A stretch of 64,000 bases of DNA from Gelidibacter gilvus (GCF_004115975.1 NZ_SDDZ01000005.1:124001-188000), one strand, 5' to 3'. Shown: positions 14,652 to 24,620, numbered from the stretch's first letter. Notes: a model not told the origin generated them from the letters alone. Numbers and translations are program-made.

Positions 14652-15875
14652 TCAAATCGCTTTAGAAACAAGGTAAGCCCCTGTCCATGCATTCTGAAAA
14701 TTGAAGCCTCCCGTTACTGCGTCCACATTAATGACTTCTCCAGCAAAATAAAGATTTTTATGTAATTTGCTTTCAAAGGTTTTAAAGTTCACTTCTTTAA
14801 GATCAACGCCGCCCGCCGTTACAAATTCTTCTTTAAAAGTGCTTTTTCCATCCACTTGAAACACGGCTTGAGTCAGTTGGGTAGATAAATTCTCCAACTG
14901 ATGCTTGTTCAAATCTGCCCAACGGGTTTCCTGATCCATTCCTGATGCTTCAACCAATTTGTGCCAAAGACGTTTTGGCAAATCAAACTGTGCGGATTTA
15001 AACACGGTTTTTTTGGCGAACTCTTGTTTTAGGTTTTTTAAATTTTCCAAACAATCTTCAAAGGACTGTTTGATAAAATTAATTTCTATCTCAAATTTAT
15101 AGTTCCGCTTGGCAAGTTCAATGGCACCATAAGCTGAGAGTTTTAAAATGGCAGGTGCACTCATGCCTACATGGGTAATGAGCAATGGCCCTTCAGAAAA
15201 CAAATCGGAGCCAACAACTTTTACTTCCACATTTTGCGCAACCACACCAGGAATATCTTTAATACGTTCATCTTTGATATTAAAAGTGAAAAGCGATGGA
15301 ACAGCCGGCGAAATACTATGGCCCAAGCCTTCTATTAATTTCCATATTTTAGGATTGCTCCCTGTGGCAACAACAAGTTTATTGCAATAAAACAATCCGG
15401 ACTGTGTTTCTACTTTAAAATGATGATCAACATCTTTGGTTTCATCCCGAAGCTCTATCTGTTTGACACTTTCATTGTATAATACTTCAACCTTATGTTT
15501 TTTGGCTTCATTTAAGAAACAATCGATGATGGTCTGTGAAGAATCTGTTATAGGAAACATTCGACCATCGTCTTCAATTTTAAGCGTCACACCACGTGTT
15601 TCAAACCATTCTATAGTGTCTCCAGTCATGAATTGATGAAAGGGACCCAACAATTCTTTTTCACCTCGCGGATAATTCAAAACCAATTCTGAGGGGACAA
15701 ATTCCGCATGGGTCACGTTGCAGCGACCTCCGCCAGATACCTTGACTTTTTGAAGCCCTTCTTTCCCACGCTCCAGGATGGCCACTTTTAAATTCGGGTG
15801 GCGTTCTGCAATGTTGATGGCCGCAAAAAAACCCGCAGCGCCACCTCCAATAATGATGATATCTTTTACATTCAT
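14652..15875 (-). CDS. HI0933/YhiN-family FAD-dependent oxidoreductase
   Basis: A 407-residue flavoprotein with an N-terminal dinucleotide fold (IIIIGGGAAGFFAAINIAE, residues 6-24), the family signature KVKVSGGGRCNVTHAEF (about 43-60), LVVATGSNPKIW in the middle and a C-terminal FAD-binding segment AGEVINVDAVTGGFNFQNAWTGAYL (about 378-402). This family binds FAD and possibly NAD(P); its substrate is unknown. The predicted start overlaps the GDPD gene end by 4 bp (ATGA-type), indicating one transcript. A role in methionine or thiol metabolism is sometimes suggested but is not supported by anything here. Confidence 0.85.
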   Translation of the reverse strand: MNVKDIIIIGGGAAGFFAAINIAERHPNLKVAILERGKEGLQKVKVSGGGRCNVTHAEFVPSELVLNYPRGEKELLGPFHQFMTGDTIEWFETRGVTLKIEDDGRMFPITDSSQTIIDCFLNEAKKHKVEVLYNESVKQIELRDETKDVDHHFKVETQSGLFYCNKLVVATGSNPKIWKLIEGLGHSISPAVPSLFTFNIKDERIKDIPGVVAQNVEVKVVGSDLFSEGPLLITHVGMSAPAILKLSAYGAIELAKRNYKFEIEINFIKQSFEDCLENLKNLKQEFAKKTVFKSAQFDLPKRLWHKLVEASGMDQETRWADLNKHQLENLSTQLTQAVFQVDGKSTFKEEFVTAGGVDLKEVNFKTFESKLHKNLYFAGEVINVDAVTGGFNFQNAWTGAYLVSKAI

Positions 15876-16558
15876 AATCTATCAGGATAATCTGAAATGA
15901 TGCCATCAACTCCGTAAGTCTTCATAAGCGCAATGGTTTCAGCGGCATTAACGGTCCAGGTATTCACTTTATATCCTGATATTTGAAGTTGTTGTACGTT
16001 ATTATGATCCAACAAAACAAAATGGGGATGGATGGCCTTTGCCTTAATAGTTTTTGCAAAATTAGTAGCCGAATCCAGATCGGATTCAGTCAAAACTGCT
16101 AAAGGGATATTCTTGTTGATATTATAAACGCTTTTCAATTCGTCATAGTCAAAGCTCGACACGATAAAATCCTCAAACTTCCAGTCTTTTGTTTCGGTAT
16201 AAAATTGGATGCTTTTACAAGTTTCGAATGCTGTTCCATTTCCTTTAAGCTCAATATTCAGCATGCATTTTTTATCAATAAGGTCTAAAACTTCCAATAA
16301 GGTCGGAATTTCAAATTGGCCATTAATTTTTAGTGATTTGAGCTCGTCAAGAGATTTCATGGCAATTTTACCAGTCCCATCTGTCAATCTTTCCAAAGTA
16401 AAATCGTGATAAACTACCAATTCCCCCGTCTGACATAAATGCACATCAATCTCGATACCATCAACACCTAAATCCATTGCTTTTTGTATGGATTCCAATG
16501 TGTTTTCGGCAATATGTCCTTTGGCACCTCTATGGCCGATTTTTAAGGGTTGATTCAC
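15872..16558 (-). CDS. Glycerophosphodiester phosphodiesterase (GDPD)
   Basis: A 228-residue cytoplasmic enzyme of the GDPD family, hydrolysing glycerophosphodiesters to glycerol-3-phosphate and an alcohol. The catalytic pair and metal ligands are visible in IGHRGAKGHIAENT (His9, Glu18) and DGIEIDVHLCQTGELVVYHDF (the Glu/Asp of EID and the second catalytic His). The closing strand TWTVNA and the GVDGIISDYP end are typical. No signal peptide, so it differs from periplasmic GlpQ. Coupled to the downstream flavoprotein by a 4-bp overlap. Confidence 0.9.
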   Translation of the reverse strand: MNQPLKIGHRGAKGHIAENTLESIQKAMDLGVDGIEIDVHLCQTGELVVYHDFTLERLTDGTGKIAMKSLDELKSLKINGQFEIPTLLEVLDLIDKKCMLNIELKGNGTAFETCKSIQFYTETKDWKFEDFIVSSFDYDELKSVYNINKNIPLAVLTESDLDSATNFAKTIKAKAIHPHFVLLDHNNVQQLQISGYKVNTWTVNAAETIALMKTYGVDGIISDYPDRL

Positions 16559-16664
16559 GAATTGTAGATATTTCTTGTTTCTGTTTCCTACCGCCGCAAA
16601 AACTACGTACGGGAAGGCTTGTGTTGAGTTGGAGTTTGGAATTTCAAAAATGGAATTTTATAAT

Positions 16665-17525
16665 TTATTTCGGTCTCAACAATCCCTCTTGGGCTACTGA
16701 TGCAATAAGTTTTCCATCTCTGGTAAAGATATTCCCTTTAGCAAAACCTCTGGCACCTGCGGCGTTGGGCGAATCGATGGCATATAACAACCAATCGTCA
16801 AAATCAAAATCCCTGAAATACCACATGGAATGGTCTAAACTTGCGGTTTGCGTATTTCCCCAATGCGCTTTACTGGCATGTCGGTTCATGACCGCAGCTA
16901 AAATATTATAATCTGAAACATAGGTCAGAATTTGCTGTTTTGTAGCCAAATCCAGATTTGTAGTATCGCCTTTTAGCTTAAACCAAATATTGGTGAATGC
17001 TGGCAAGTCTTCCTTATTAAAAGGATTTGCAAGTTCGACAGGTTTAAATTCGACAGGTCGATCGGCTTCAAGAAAACCCTTTGTTTTTTTAGGAATAACC
17101 TCTCCAAACTGATCCAAGATTTCCGTCCAACTCATTAACTCTTCCGGCTGTTTGATCGACTTATTAATCTCAACCTGATGATTATAACCCTCTTCTATGA
17201 TTTGAAAGGAGGCAGATAGGATAAAAATGGTCAAACCGTTTTGTTCCGCAGTCACACGTCTTACAGAAAAACTCCCGCCATCTCTGATGATACTGACGTT
17301 ATAAACGATGGGCAGCTCCAAATTGCCTGCTTCCAAAAAGTAGGAATGCATGGAGTGGAGCACACGCTTATTGGTAATGGTTCTTGTTGCAGCATTGATT
17401 GCTTGAGCCAAGACTTGACCGCCAAACACGTTAGGACTTCCTACAAAACTACTAAGACCTTCAAACTGCGTTGGCGTGATTTCTTTTAAAGCAATGAGTT
17501 CAATTAACTCTTGAACATTTGTCAT
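16665..17525 (-). CDS. tesB: Acyl-CoA thioesterase II (TesB family)
   Basis: A 286-residue double-hotdog protein hydrolysing acyl-CoA thioesters. Features: FVGSPNVFGGQVLAQAINAA near residue 25-45, HSMHSYFLEAGN (about 57-68), RVTAEQNGLTIFILSASFQ (about 90-108), and in the second half HWGNTQTASLDHSMWYFRDFDFDDWLLY followed by GARGFAKGNIFTRDGKLIASVAQEGLLR at the end. The Asp of SLDHS, the Thr/Gln region and the Gln of AQEG correspond to the TesB catalytic triad. It is probably a single-gene unit between GDPD and DUF2254. Confidence 0.9.
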   Translation of the reverse strand: MTNVQELIELIALKEITPTQFEGLSSFVGSPNVFGGQVLAQAINAATRTITNKRVLHSMHSYFLEAGNLELPIVYNVSIIRDGGSFSVRRVTAEQNGLTIFILSASFQIIEEGYNHQVEINKSIKQPEELMSWTEILDQFGEVIPKKTKGFLEADRPVEFKPVELANPFNKEDLPAFTNIWFKLKGDTTNLDLATKQQILTYVSDYNILAAVMNRHASKAHWGNTQTASLDHSMWYFRDFDFDDWLLYAIDSPNAAGARGFAKGNIFTRDGKLIASVAQEGLLRPK

Positions 17526-17590
17526 ATGATGTGTTTTTTAAGCTTTTTCAAAGGTATCTAAATGAACCTAAAAAGGAAACTAGAAGTAAA

Positions 17591-18907
17591 TTAAATCGTA
17601 AAATCTGAATTATTTAAGGCTTTTAGCTTTGACATTCTACTTTCTATTATTGACAAATCGGCGTCATTTTTCTGATTTTCAATGGCATCCTGATACAAAT
17701 TTCTAATTTCCTTCAGGATGGTCTTTTTATAGTCTTGATCAAAGTCATCAGCTTGTTGTAGCAAAAACTCCAACATCATGAACAGTTTTTGTACCACAAT
17801 AATATCGTGCTTACAATACGTCCGCATTGCCGCCATAACGCTATACATCAGTGTTTCAAAAGTCACCGTTTTAATACTCACATAGGCATTATCATCGTCA
17901 TCAAACAAATAGCTACTATCCCTTTTTTTCATCCGAAGGGAAAACAACTCGGTCATATAATCAATGGCATTAATGGCAGTTCCTGGATCATTGATTCCTG
18001 GAGACATCGCTTTTAATGCTATTTCTGTGATTTGCTTAAATGCCAACACATAATTTTCTTCAACAAGTTCATTCTTTGAAAAATGAAAACAGTCCAACAC
18101 ATCTGCAATGGCATCAGCGTCCAATTGAGCTCCAGAATAATTAAGAAGCGGCTGTCCTTTAAAAACATAGGTACCTTTAATTTGAATAATTTCAATTTTC
18201 ACCTGCTTTTCTTTCGCAAATTCAGCTAAGGAATTTAAACTCACATCTTGGAAATAACCGGATTTCGCACAAACCACTGCATTCCAATCTGAAGTATCCG
18301 GAAACCTGATTTCTGTAGTTTTCTCATTGTCGATAAGGGCACTTAACCTTTTATAAGCTTTATCGAAAATCTTATCCATGATAGTCCCCACCTGAATTTG
18401 TTGCGATATGGAATGGATGAAGTATATAAAAGCAGCCAAACAAACCGTCATAAAAATAATGGCCAACAATACTGAAAATCCAGGAAGTTGATATTTATCG
18501 CCGTGCGGTGTTATGGAAACCAAAGTGAAGATGCAGTATAACAGCGTGGCATTGTAAATCCCTAAAATAATCTGATGTCTTCGGTTCGAAATCAGCCCTG
18601 GAAGCAGACGCGGCGAAAAGTTACTAGAAGCCTGATTGAGCAAGATCATGACCAAAGAAAAGCTGAAAACCATAATAGAAATCAAACCGCCGATAAAAGT
18701 GGTCAAAAGATCTCTTGCAGTATCAATATTATTAATCACCAAAAGCGGGGCATTTTCAACCAAATATTCCGATACGCCCCAACTTTCAAGATAATACATG
18801 AAAAAAGCAAAAAACAAACCACCCAAACTGATCAATGATGGATAGAAGGCAATATTGCTCTCCAACTTGATAATATATTCCAGAAGATTGTAAAGATGTT
18901 TTTTCAT
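17591..18907 (-). CDS. DUF2254 membrane protein
   Basis: A 438-residue predicted inner-membrane protein. The N-terminal third holds about four hydrophobic helices (residues about 20-40, 65-88, 108-128 and 140-165). A typical DUF2254 feature is the motif LLNQASSNFSPRLLPGLISNRRHQIILG in the second loop. The C-terminal part is cytoplasmic and includes YFQDVSLNSLAEFA, AFKQITEIALKAMSPGINDPGTAINAIDYM and a helical tail. Function is unknown; the fold suggests a channel or regulated membrane sensor but nothing in the sequence proves it. It lies 39 bp after the phosphoesterase-barrel fusion and may be co-transcribed. Confidence 0.85.
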   Translation of the reverse strand: MKKHLYNLLEYIIKLESNIAFYPSLISLGGLFFAFFMYYLESWGVSEYLVENAPLLVINNIDTARDLLTTFIGGLISIMVFSFSLVMILLNQASSNFSPRLLPGLISNRRHQIILGIYNATLLYCIFTLVSITPHGDKYQLPGFSVLLAIIFMTVCLAAFIYFIHSISQQIQVGTIMDKIFDKAYKRLSALIDNEKTTEIRFPDTSDWNAVVCAKSGYFQDVSLNSLAEFAKEKQVKIEIIQIKGTYVFKGQPLLNYSGAQLDADAIADVLDCFHFSKNELVEENYVLAFKQITEIALKAMSPGINDPGTAINAIDYMTELFSLRMKKRDSSYLFDDDDNAYVSIKTVTFETLMYSVMAAMRTYCKHDIIVVQKLFMMLEFLLQQADDFDQDYKKTILKEIRNLYQDAIENQKNDADLSIIESRMSKLKALNNSDFTI

Positions 18908-18946
18908 AATTTACTTTAATAATTGCCCTGTAGGTTATCGGACTTT

Positions 18947-21900
18947 TTAAAAATTAAAACCGAGACCGAATGAAAATCGTGATCCATCTTCGCCAGTAAA
19001 CAAATTGAATGTTCCTGATAACGATTTTGCCGCTGTAATTCTCAAACCTCCTCCATAATCGTTATGCCATTTATTAGAAAAGTCACCTTTCATCCACACC
19101 CTCCCTAGATCTCCCCCACCAAAAATGGTGATCTGCAAAGGTAACAATCGTGTTGTTATGGAAGGAAAACTATAACGCACATCAGCACTTGCGACCATGG
19201 CATTTTTTCCTGTAAAACGTTCTGCCCTGTAGCCTCTCATTCCGGATTCTCCACCGATATTCGCTGCCTGATAGAAAAGAAAGTTATTTCCAAATCGGAA
19301 CTGGGCGCGAACATCCGTTTTGAGCACTAGGGTGTTATCTTTGGTCAGGGCGTTATAGAAACCAATATTGGAATTAAGATACCCATACACCTCATCAATG
19401 TCCTGCAGATTGGTTTTGGCACCCATATTTAAATTAAAAACCATGCCTTTACTAGGGTTGATTCTGTCGTCGGCCGCAAAATAGTCATACTCAGCCTCTA
19501 ATGCTCCAAAATACTGCCTCTCATAAAACTCTTGATTAGTTGCGGGCTGAAAAGTAGTAATAAACCTATCGGGAGAATCTTCTAATTGAATGCCTTCAAA
19601 AATGGCTCTGAATCCATAATCACTACCAAATGCAGAACGCTTAACAATACCAATCTGACCACTATAGATGCTTTTTTTAACACGGTTGAAGTTATAACTA
19701 TCCGCATCATAAACCGTTTCATTGCCATAGTCAAAAAAGTTAGTGGTGTAAGATGGTGTTGTGAACATACCTCCCACGTTCAAATTCCAATCTAAAAAGA
19801 AATTGGCAAACTCCCCTTCATAATCCAATCTAAAACCATTTGTATCAAAAGCAAATTGTGCATCAATAGCGTGCTGTTGAGAATATGGATTGCGCTGAAA
19901 TCCGTTAACCGTATAGACTGCCGAAGCGCCCAACAAAACACCAACGTCAGGATTGACACTCAAACCTGGCGTCATTGAGAATGTTTTTGTTCGGGTTTTT
20001 TCGAAATTATAGACGTTCAAATTATAGACATCCGTAAATTTAACGGTCGCCCCACTTTTTTCTACTAGCGTATTCTCTTTCGATTTATGGTCATAGATCT
20101 TAATTCTTTTACCGTTTTTAATATCGTAAACATCGTGACCTTGGCCACCCACGATCCGAGTAAAAATTAACTGTTTGCCTTTCCCATTGACTTCAAAATG
20201 ATCATCGCCATTCAGTCCATAAATCCATAGTTCCTTGGTTTCATTACTATCATAGGTACGATCAATAAAAGGTTCAAGAATAGCACCATTATGGAGTGTT
20301 GAAATTTTCACTTGTGTTAAACCATTATCAAGTCTGGTAATTTCAAAGTGGTCGTCCTTATCCGTTCCTGTCAATACGACCAATTCATTTAAGTAGTCAT
20401 AATACCTCGCAGCGATATCTTCCAAATTACCTCTACGTCCTTTTAACTTCAGTTTGATGTCATCAATGATGCTGTCTTGAACTTCAACAGGAATTTTTTG
20501 AAAGGCTTTTTCTATGACATCATCGGTAATATTTTCTTGAAGAAATTTGGCTTGTTTCAACCACGCTTCCCTGCCGGATTGTTGTAAGAGCGCCCGATCA
20601 AGCTTTACACCTGCGCTGTTCATCCATTTTATATCTTCCAGAGTTTCATCATATACCTGAAGTTGGCGTGAAGATCCCGAAATGATTTTTACAAGATCCA
20701 GCAAAACCCCGTCAAAATTTGAAAACACCTGATCCCGATGCCTTGGAATGGGCTTATAGACTCGATCTCCATTTTCCTGGTTAAATCGCGCCCATCGCCA
20801 TTGATCTTGATGCCGGTCCCAATCGCCAACAAGCATATCAAATAAACGTGCCCTGACATAAGCATTTTCATCAATTTTGTACTTTTCGTCTTCTCTCACT
20901 TTTTCGAGAATATCGTAGGTACTTTCAATATCATCAGCAAATCCAAAATTACGTTCGTCGGTATAGGTTTCCTCAGGTCGCTCTTCTATCATATATAATT
21001 GATCGCCGTATTCGGCATTGAATTCACCTAAATAACGATGCTTGGGAATATAAAATATTTTCGGATTGGTATGGTATATTTTGGCTGCATCAGACAAGTC
21101 TGGAATCGCCATAAAAGCATACGGATGGGCTGAAGTATAAAAGTCTAAAATCAGACTTTCGATTTCTGTTTGCTCATAATCATCGGGTATATAAGAGTTT
21201 CTGGAAAGCACCTTTTCTAAATATTGCGTACTACTTTTACGCAATGCCCTCATATTCAATTCCCTTCCGTCTTTTGTTTTGAGTCGTAAAGATTTGGCTT
21301 GGTGCCCGCCTCCTGAGCGCAACACTTTTAGACCTCCGTAAAGGGTGTCTAAAGTAGCTACAGGCACTTTTATAGGGGTGCTGTAAACATCCCGATAGTC
21401 TTCCCCCAAAAGCAATGTGTATAGTGGCGATTGATCAGTTTTTTCATCCGTATAAATGGAAACTTCAACCTCATTTGGAAAAGATTCGGGTAAGACTGAG
21501 GTATCATATTGCTTTTTAGGCGGGTACACTTCCTTTTGAAACAATAGATGTGGCTTGTTGTTCTCAGCACCAAAATATTGCACCCAAGAGCTGCCGTCCT
21601 TAAACACTGTAAGCACAGCAAAGCCCTGAAGACCATAGGCAAATACGCCGTGTGCCTTTAGATTAACCTGCCCAGTTTTTGAACCAGAACCGGATACAAT
21701 TTGTTTGATGTTTCCGTTGTCAATGTATTGCAACGTATGCTCATGTCCAGAGACAAAAACAATGTTGCCATTTTCTGTCGCCAAATTTTCCAAACGATGC
21801 ATCAAGTCATTATAAAGTTCATTATACCGATCCTGAATGGAAACACCACCTTGAGCTCTAATTTGCGCCACTAAGGATGCCAAACCAGGCATTGGGATTT

Positions 21901-22648
21901 TTTTCTGAAGGGGAAATAAATGTTTTTCTAAAGCAAACTGGCCGCCATGTGTACTATTCGTGTACATAGGGTGGTGCATCGCAAAGACGATGGTTTTGCC
22001 TTGCGCATTTTTTATTTCGCTCTCTAATTCCAACAGGAGACGTTCTCGGGTTTTAATAACGCAATCCTCATTTATGGTAGGATGGCGGTCCCAGTTTTCG
22101 AGATACCACTGCGTATCGATGATAATCATGTGAATGGTTTCGCTTACTTCAATGGTTTTTAGAGGACAACCGTTTTCAGGAAAAAAGCTATTTTCATCAA
22201 GAGCCTCCTTGATGTACTGTTCTTGCAATCGCACCCCGGTGACTCCACCCGAATACCATTCATGGTTACCGGGAATGAAGATACTCTGACCCTTAAAAGG
22301 CTCTACCGCTTTCACTTGGGCATTCAGCATGTTTTCTGCGGCACCTCTGTATTTATGTTCTATATGAGGCAGGCCGGAAGGATAAATATTATCTCCCAAA
22401 AACAAGGTATAATCGTCTTGGGTATCCTTATCAGAAATAAAATCCTTAAATGCAGTCAATCCTTGTGACATCCCATTCATTGGAGACAAACCCGCGTCAC
22501 CAACCAAATAGAAAACCTTGTCCACTTCCTTTTCTGGAAATATATTTTGTAGGTGGTTTGTATCTAAATATTGCGGTTTATAGGAGGCACAGGCATTAAT
22601 AAATAAGACAGTTAAAAGAATTAAGGGAAGTTTTTTAATCGTGTTCAT
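18947..22648 (-). CDS. Lipoprotein fusion: calcineurin-like phosphoesterase, kinase-like central region, outer-membrane beta-barrel
   Basis: A 1233-residue lipoprotein (lipobox Cys20). Residues about 44-380 are a purple-acid-type metallophosphoesterase: GDAG (50-53), GDNIYPSG (85-92), GNHEW (127-131), HHPMY (225-229) and GHEH (301-304). Residues about 430-700 contain KSLRLKTKDGRELNMRALRK and the motif GDWDRHQDQWRW (608-619), followed by PRHRDQVF (635-642). These resemble the catalytic and metal-binding loops of HipA/FAM20C-type atypical kinases. From about 880 the sequence is beta-rich, with GESGMRGYRAERF near 1150 (an Omp85-like RGY motif) and a terminal FSFGLGFNF ending in Phe, typical of an outer-membrane barrel. 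It probably sits in the outer membrane with the enzyme parts periplasmic or surface-exposed. Substrate unknown. Confidence 0.85.
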   Translation of the reverse strand: MNTIKKLPLILLTVLFINACASYKPQYLDTNHLQNIFPEKEVDKVFYLVGDAGLSPMNGMSQGLTAFKDFISDKDTQDDYTLFLGDNIYPSGLPHIEHKYRGAAENMLNAQVKAVEPFKGQSIFIPGNHEWYSGGVTGVRLQEQYIKEALDENSFFPENGCPLKTIEVSETIHMIIIDTQWYLENWDRHPTINEDCVIKTRERLLLELESEIKNAQGKTIVFAMHHPMYTNSTHGGQFALEKHLFPLQKKIPMPGLASLVAQIRAQGGVSIQDRYNELYNDLMHRLENLATENGNIVFVSGHEHTLQYIDNGNIKQIVSGSGSKTGQVNLKAHGVFAYGLQGFAVLTVFKDGSSWVQYFGAENNKPHLLFQKEVYPPKKQYDTSVLPESFPNEVEVSIYTDEKTDQSPLYTLLLGEDYRDVYSTPIKVPVATLDTLYGGLKVLRSGGGHQAKSLRLKTKDGRELNMRALRKSSTQYLEKVLSRNSYIPDDYEQTEIESLILDFYTSAHPYAFMAIPDLSDAAKIYHTNPKIFYIPKHRYLGEFNAEYGDQLYMIEERPEETYTDERNFGFADDIESTYDILEKVREDEKYKIDENAYVRARLFDMLVGDWDRHQDQWRWARFNQENGDRVYKPIPRHRDQVFSNFDGVLLDLVKIISGSSRQLQVYDETLEDIKWMNSAGVKLDRALLQQSGREAWLKQAKFLQENITDDVIEKAFQKIPVEVQDSIIDDIKLKLKGRRGNLEDIAARYYDYLNELVVLTGTDKDDHFEITRLDNGLTQVKISTLHNGAILEPFIDRTYDSNETKELWIYGLNGDDHFEVNGKGKQLIFTRIVGGQGHDVYDIKNGKRIKIYDHKSKENTLVEKSGATVKFTDVYNLNVYNFEKTRTKTFSMTPGLSVNPDVGVLLGASAVYTVNGFQRNPYSQQHAIDAQFAFDTNGFRLDYEGEFANFFLDWNLNVGGMFTTPSYTTNFFDYGNETVYDADSYNFNRVKKSIYSGQIGIVKRSAFGSDYGFRAIFEGIQLEDSPDRFITTFQPATNQEFYERQYFGALEAEYDYFAADDRINPSKGMVFNLNMGAKTNLQDIDEVYGYLNSNIGFYNALTKDNTLVLKTDVRAQFRFGNNFLFYQAANIGGESGMRGYRAERFTGKNAMVASADVRYSFPSITTRLLPLQITIFGGGDLGRVWMKGDFSNKWHNDYGGGLRITAAKSLSGTFNLFTGEDGSRFSFGLGFNF

Positions 22649-22868
22649 TAATATTTGACTTATTTTTTAAATGTCTTTTCTGAGGGCGTTTATAATTAGT
22701 AAAAAGAAGTAAACGCCTGGTATTTACGAGTCATTTACTTCTTAGTATTTTGATTTGCATTCAATTAGGAACGTTTTAAGGAAATCATTTATAAAAAGAA
22801 ACGTTTCTATTTTATTAGCAACAAATTAATTTATTTAGATGACCTGTCAAATTGAATGTCTGCTTATT
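22649..22868. promoter_or_regulatory. Leader with competing hairpins before the phosphoesterase fusion gene
   Basis: GGCGTTTA (22685-22692) pairs with TAAACGCC (22710-22717). AGAAGTAAA (22705-22713) pairs with TTTACTTCT (22734-22742). The two stems share 22710-22713, so only one can form at a time. A 12-bp palindrome AGAAACGTTTCT sits at 22797-22808. This could be an attenuator or operator region, but chance in AT-rich DNA is possible. Confidence 0.4.
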
Positions 22869-24089
22869 TTAAGAAATTATTTCTGTTTCTATAACAATCT
22901 CGCTTAATAGTGTTCTATGAACTGGACATCTTGAGGAAATCTCTTTTAATCTTTCTTGTTGTGAATCATCCCAGTTACCGACAAATTTAAGTTTTTTCAA
23001 TAGGTGGTCAAAACGAGCTGGTTTCTCCAATTCTTGCATCAAATCTTCACTATGTTTTTTGGAATAGGTGATATATACGAACACTTCCTGAAGATCCCAT
23101 TTCTTTCGTTCGGCATAAAGTTTTAAAGTCATTACGGTACATGCGGCCAATCCTGCACTCAAATAATCATAAGGAGAAGGCCCGTAATCATCGCCTCCAA
23201 CACTCTTGGGTTCATCAGCAATAAAACTATGATTTTTAGTTTGTAAGGTGGTTGTGAAATTATCCTCCAAAAGATTTAAATGCCCCACCAACTGCTCACC
23301 TTCTGTATTTAAAATAGCATGGTTACTGGTATCAAAATAACCTTGAACCCAAGCGCCTATCAAATTACCAACATAATTACTATCCTTTTCCTTCAGTAAT
23401 AAATGATCGGCATCATCCAGACTGACAAAACTTTTAGGATGGAATGCATTTATAAAAAGTTCTTGTGCGTTGTCAATCCCCACGACCTTGTCAAACGGCG
23501 CGTGCATAATCAGGAGGGGTCTACGAAGTTGTTTTGTTATTGCTGGCAAGTCGGTCTTATCAAAATCATCCACAAATTTTTGATTTATTTTAAAAGGTCG
23601 TCCTCCAATATTAACCTTTACATCACCCTTTTCTGCTATCTCATCAAACTGGTGTGAAAAATGTCGTTTTACATGCTCCGTAGTTGATGGTGCACCAATA
23701 GTGGCCACAGCTTTTACGTTATCAAGTTGTGACGCTGCTACAATCACAGCCGCACCGCCAAGAGAGTGCCCAACAAGTAATGATGGTGCTTCATAATGTT
23801 CTTTCATATAGTCATTAACTGCCAAAAGGTCTTCCACGTTGGCCGAAAAATGACTGTCTGCAAACTCGCCTTCACTTTGGCCCAAGCCCGTGAAATCAAA
23901 GCGCACAACACCAAAACCATGTGCGGTCAAAGCCCTACTAATATTTATAACAGGTTTTAAACTACTGCTGCAGGTAAAGCAATGGGCAAAAATGGCATAG
24001 TTATTAGGCTTTTGATTTGGAGGAAGTTCCAAATAGGCTTGCAGTTGAAGTCCTTTGGAGTTCTGGATATTGAGTTTTGTGCTTTGCAT
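22869..24089 (-). CDS. Bifunctional alpha/beta hydrolase - OsmC-family peroxiredoxin-like protein
   Basis: A 406-residue two-domain protein. Residues 1 to about 255 form an alpha/beta hydrolase with nucleophile elbow GHSLGG (Ser109), Asp in HAPFDKVV and His in DADHLLL. Residues about 270-406 are OsmC-like, with the first reactive Cys in [18 protein letters not shown] and the second in [11 protein letters not shown], the pair that reduces organic hydroperoxides. No signal peptide, so it is cytoplasmic. The natural substrate of the hydrolase half is unknown. It is the last gene of the redox-repair block, 12 bp after the divergent MsrA-like gene. Confidence 0.9.
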   Translation of the reverse strand: MQSTKLNIQNSKGLQLQAYLELPPNQKPNNYAIFAHCFTCSSSLKPVINISRALTAHGFGVVRFDFTGLGQSEGEFADSHFSANVEDLLAVNDYMKEHYEAPSLLVGHSLGGAAVIVAASQLDNVKAVATIGAPSTTEHVKRHFSHQFDEIAEKGDVKVNIGGRPFKINQKFVDDFDKTDLPAITKQLRRPLLIMHAPFDKVVGIDNAQELFINAFHPKSFVSLDDADHLLLKEKDSNYVGNLIGAWVQGYFDTSNHAILNTEGEQLVGHLNLLEDNFTTTLQTKNHSFIADEPKSVGGDDYGPSPYDYLSAGLAACTVMTLKLYAERKKWDLQEVFVYITYSKKHSEDLMQELEKPARFDHLLKKLKFVGNWDDSQQERLKEISSRCPVHRTLLSEIVIETEIIS

Positions 24090-24101
24090 AATACAATTGG
24101 T

Positions 24102-24620
24102 TTAATTTTTTAAATGAACGACTTTTCTAGGGTCTACAAATCCTGAGAATTGTTGCAATAGCAATTTCAATTTCGGATTGATAAAGGTTTCACAAAACGG
24201 TTTTTCAGGATTATTAAAATAGTAATTTTTAAAGTTTTCTTCTGAGGATTCAAAATTTTTAAACGGCAATACCTTTGTGATCAATTCATCATTAAAATTT
24301 CTTTGAAACCCCACCATTAAAGAGTTCACTTCCTCTTGTTGCACATCGTCAAACGTATATATTGCCGATCTATATTTTTCGCGCATGGAATGGTTGGATC
24401 TACTGCTGTGTGTTAACAAATGTATTTCAATTAAAGTTGGAAGGGTGATGCATCTAAAATTAAAATGAACGATAACGGCTTCTGAAAAGTCATTATTTGG
24501 TTTTGTAGAAGCCACAAATCCCTGTTCAACTTTCTCAACACCTTCAAGCGACTGAAAAACCGCTTCAGTGCACCAATGACATCCGCCACCAAAACCAATC
24601 TTAGAAGTTTTTATGACCAT
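24102..24620 (-). CDS. Divergent MsrA-like peptide methionine sulfoxide reductase
   Basis: A 172-residue MsrA-family protein with the active-site start GFGGGCHWCTEAVFQSLEGV (Cys14 and Cys17). The usual GY.GG and TGHAE segments are replaced by QGFVAS and DFSEAVIVHF. The conserved D-x-G-x-QYRS block reads SMREKYRS, keeping Tyr-Arg-Ser but not the Asp. The end (ENFKNYYFNNPEKPFCETFINPKLKLL) is MsrA-like with another Cys. Activity is uncertain. It is one of three MsrA-type genes in this block and is 6 bp from the DUF427 gene. Confidence 0.75.
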   Translation of the reverse strand: MVIKTSKIGFGGGCHWCTEAVFQSLEGVEKVEQGFVASTKPNNDFSEAVIVHFNFRCITLPTLIEIHLLTHSSRSNHSMREKYRSAIYTFDDVQQEEVNSLMVGFQRNFNDELITKVLPFKNFESSEENFKNYYFNNPEKPFCETFINPKLKLLLQQFSGFVDPRKVVHLKN

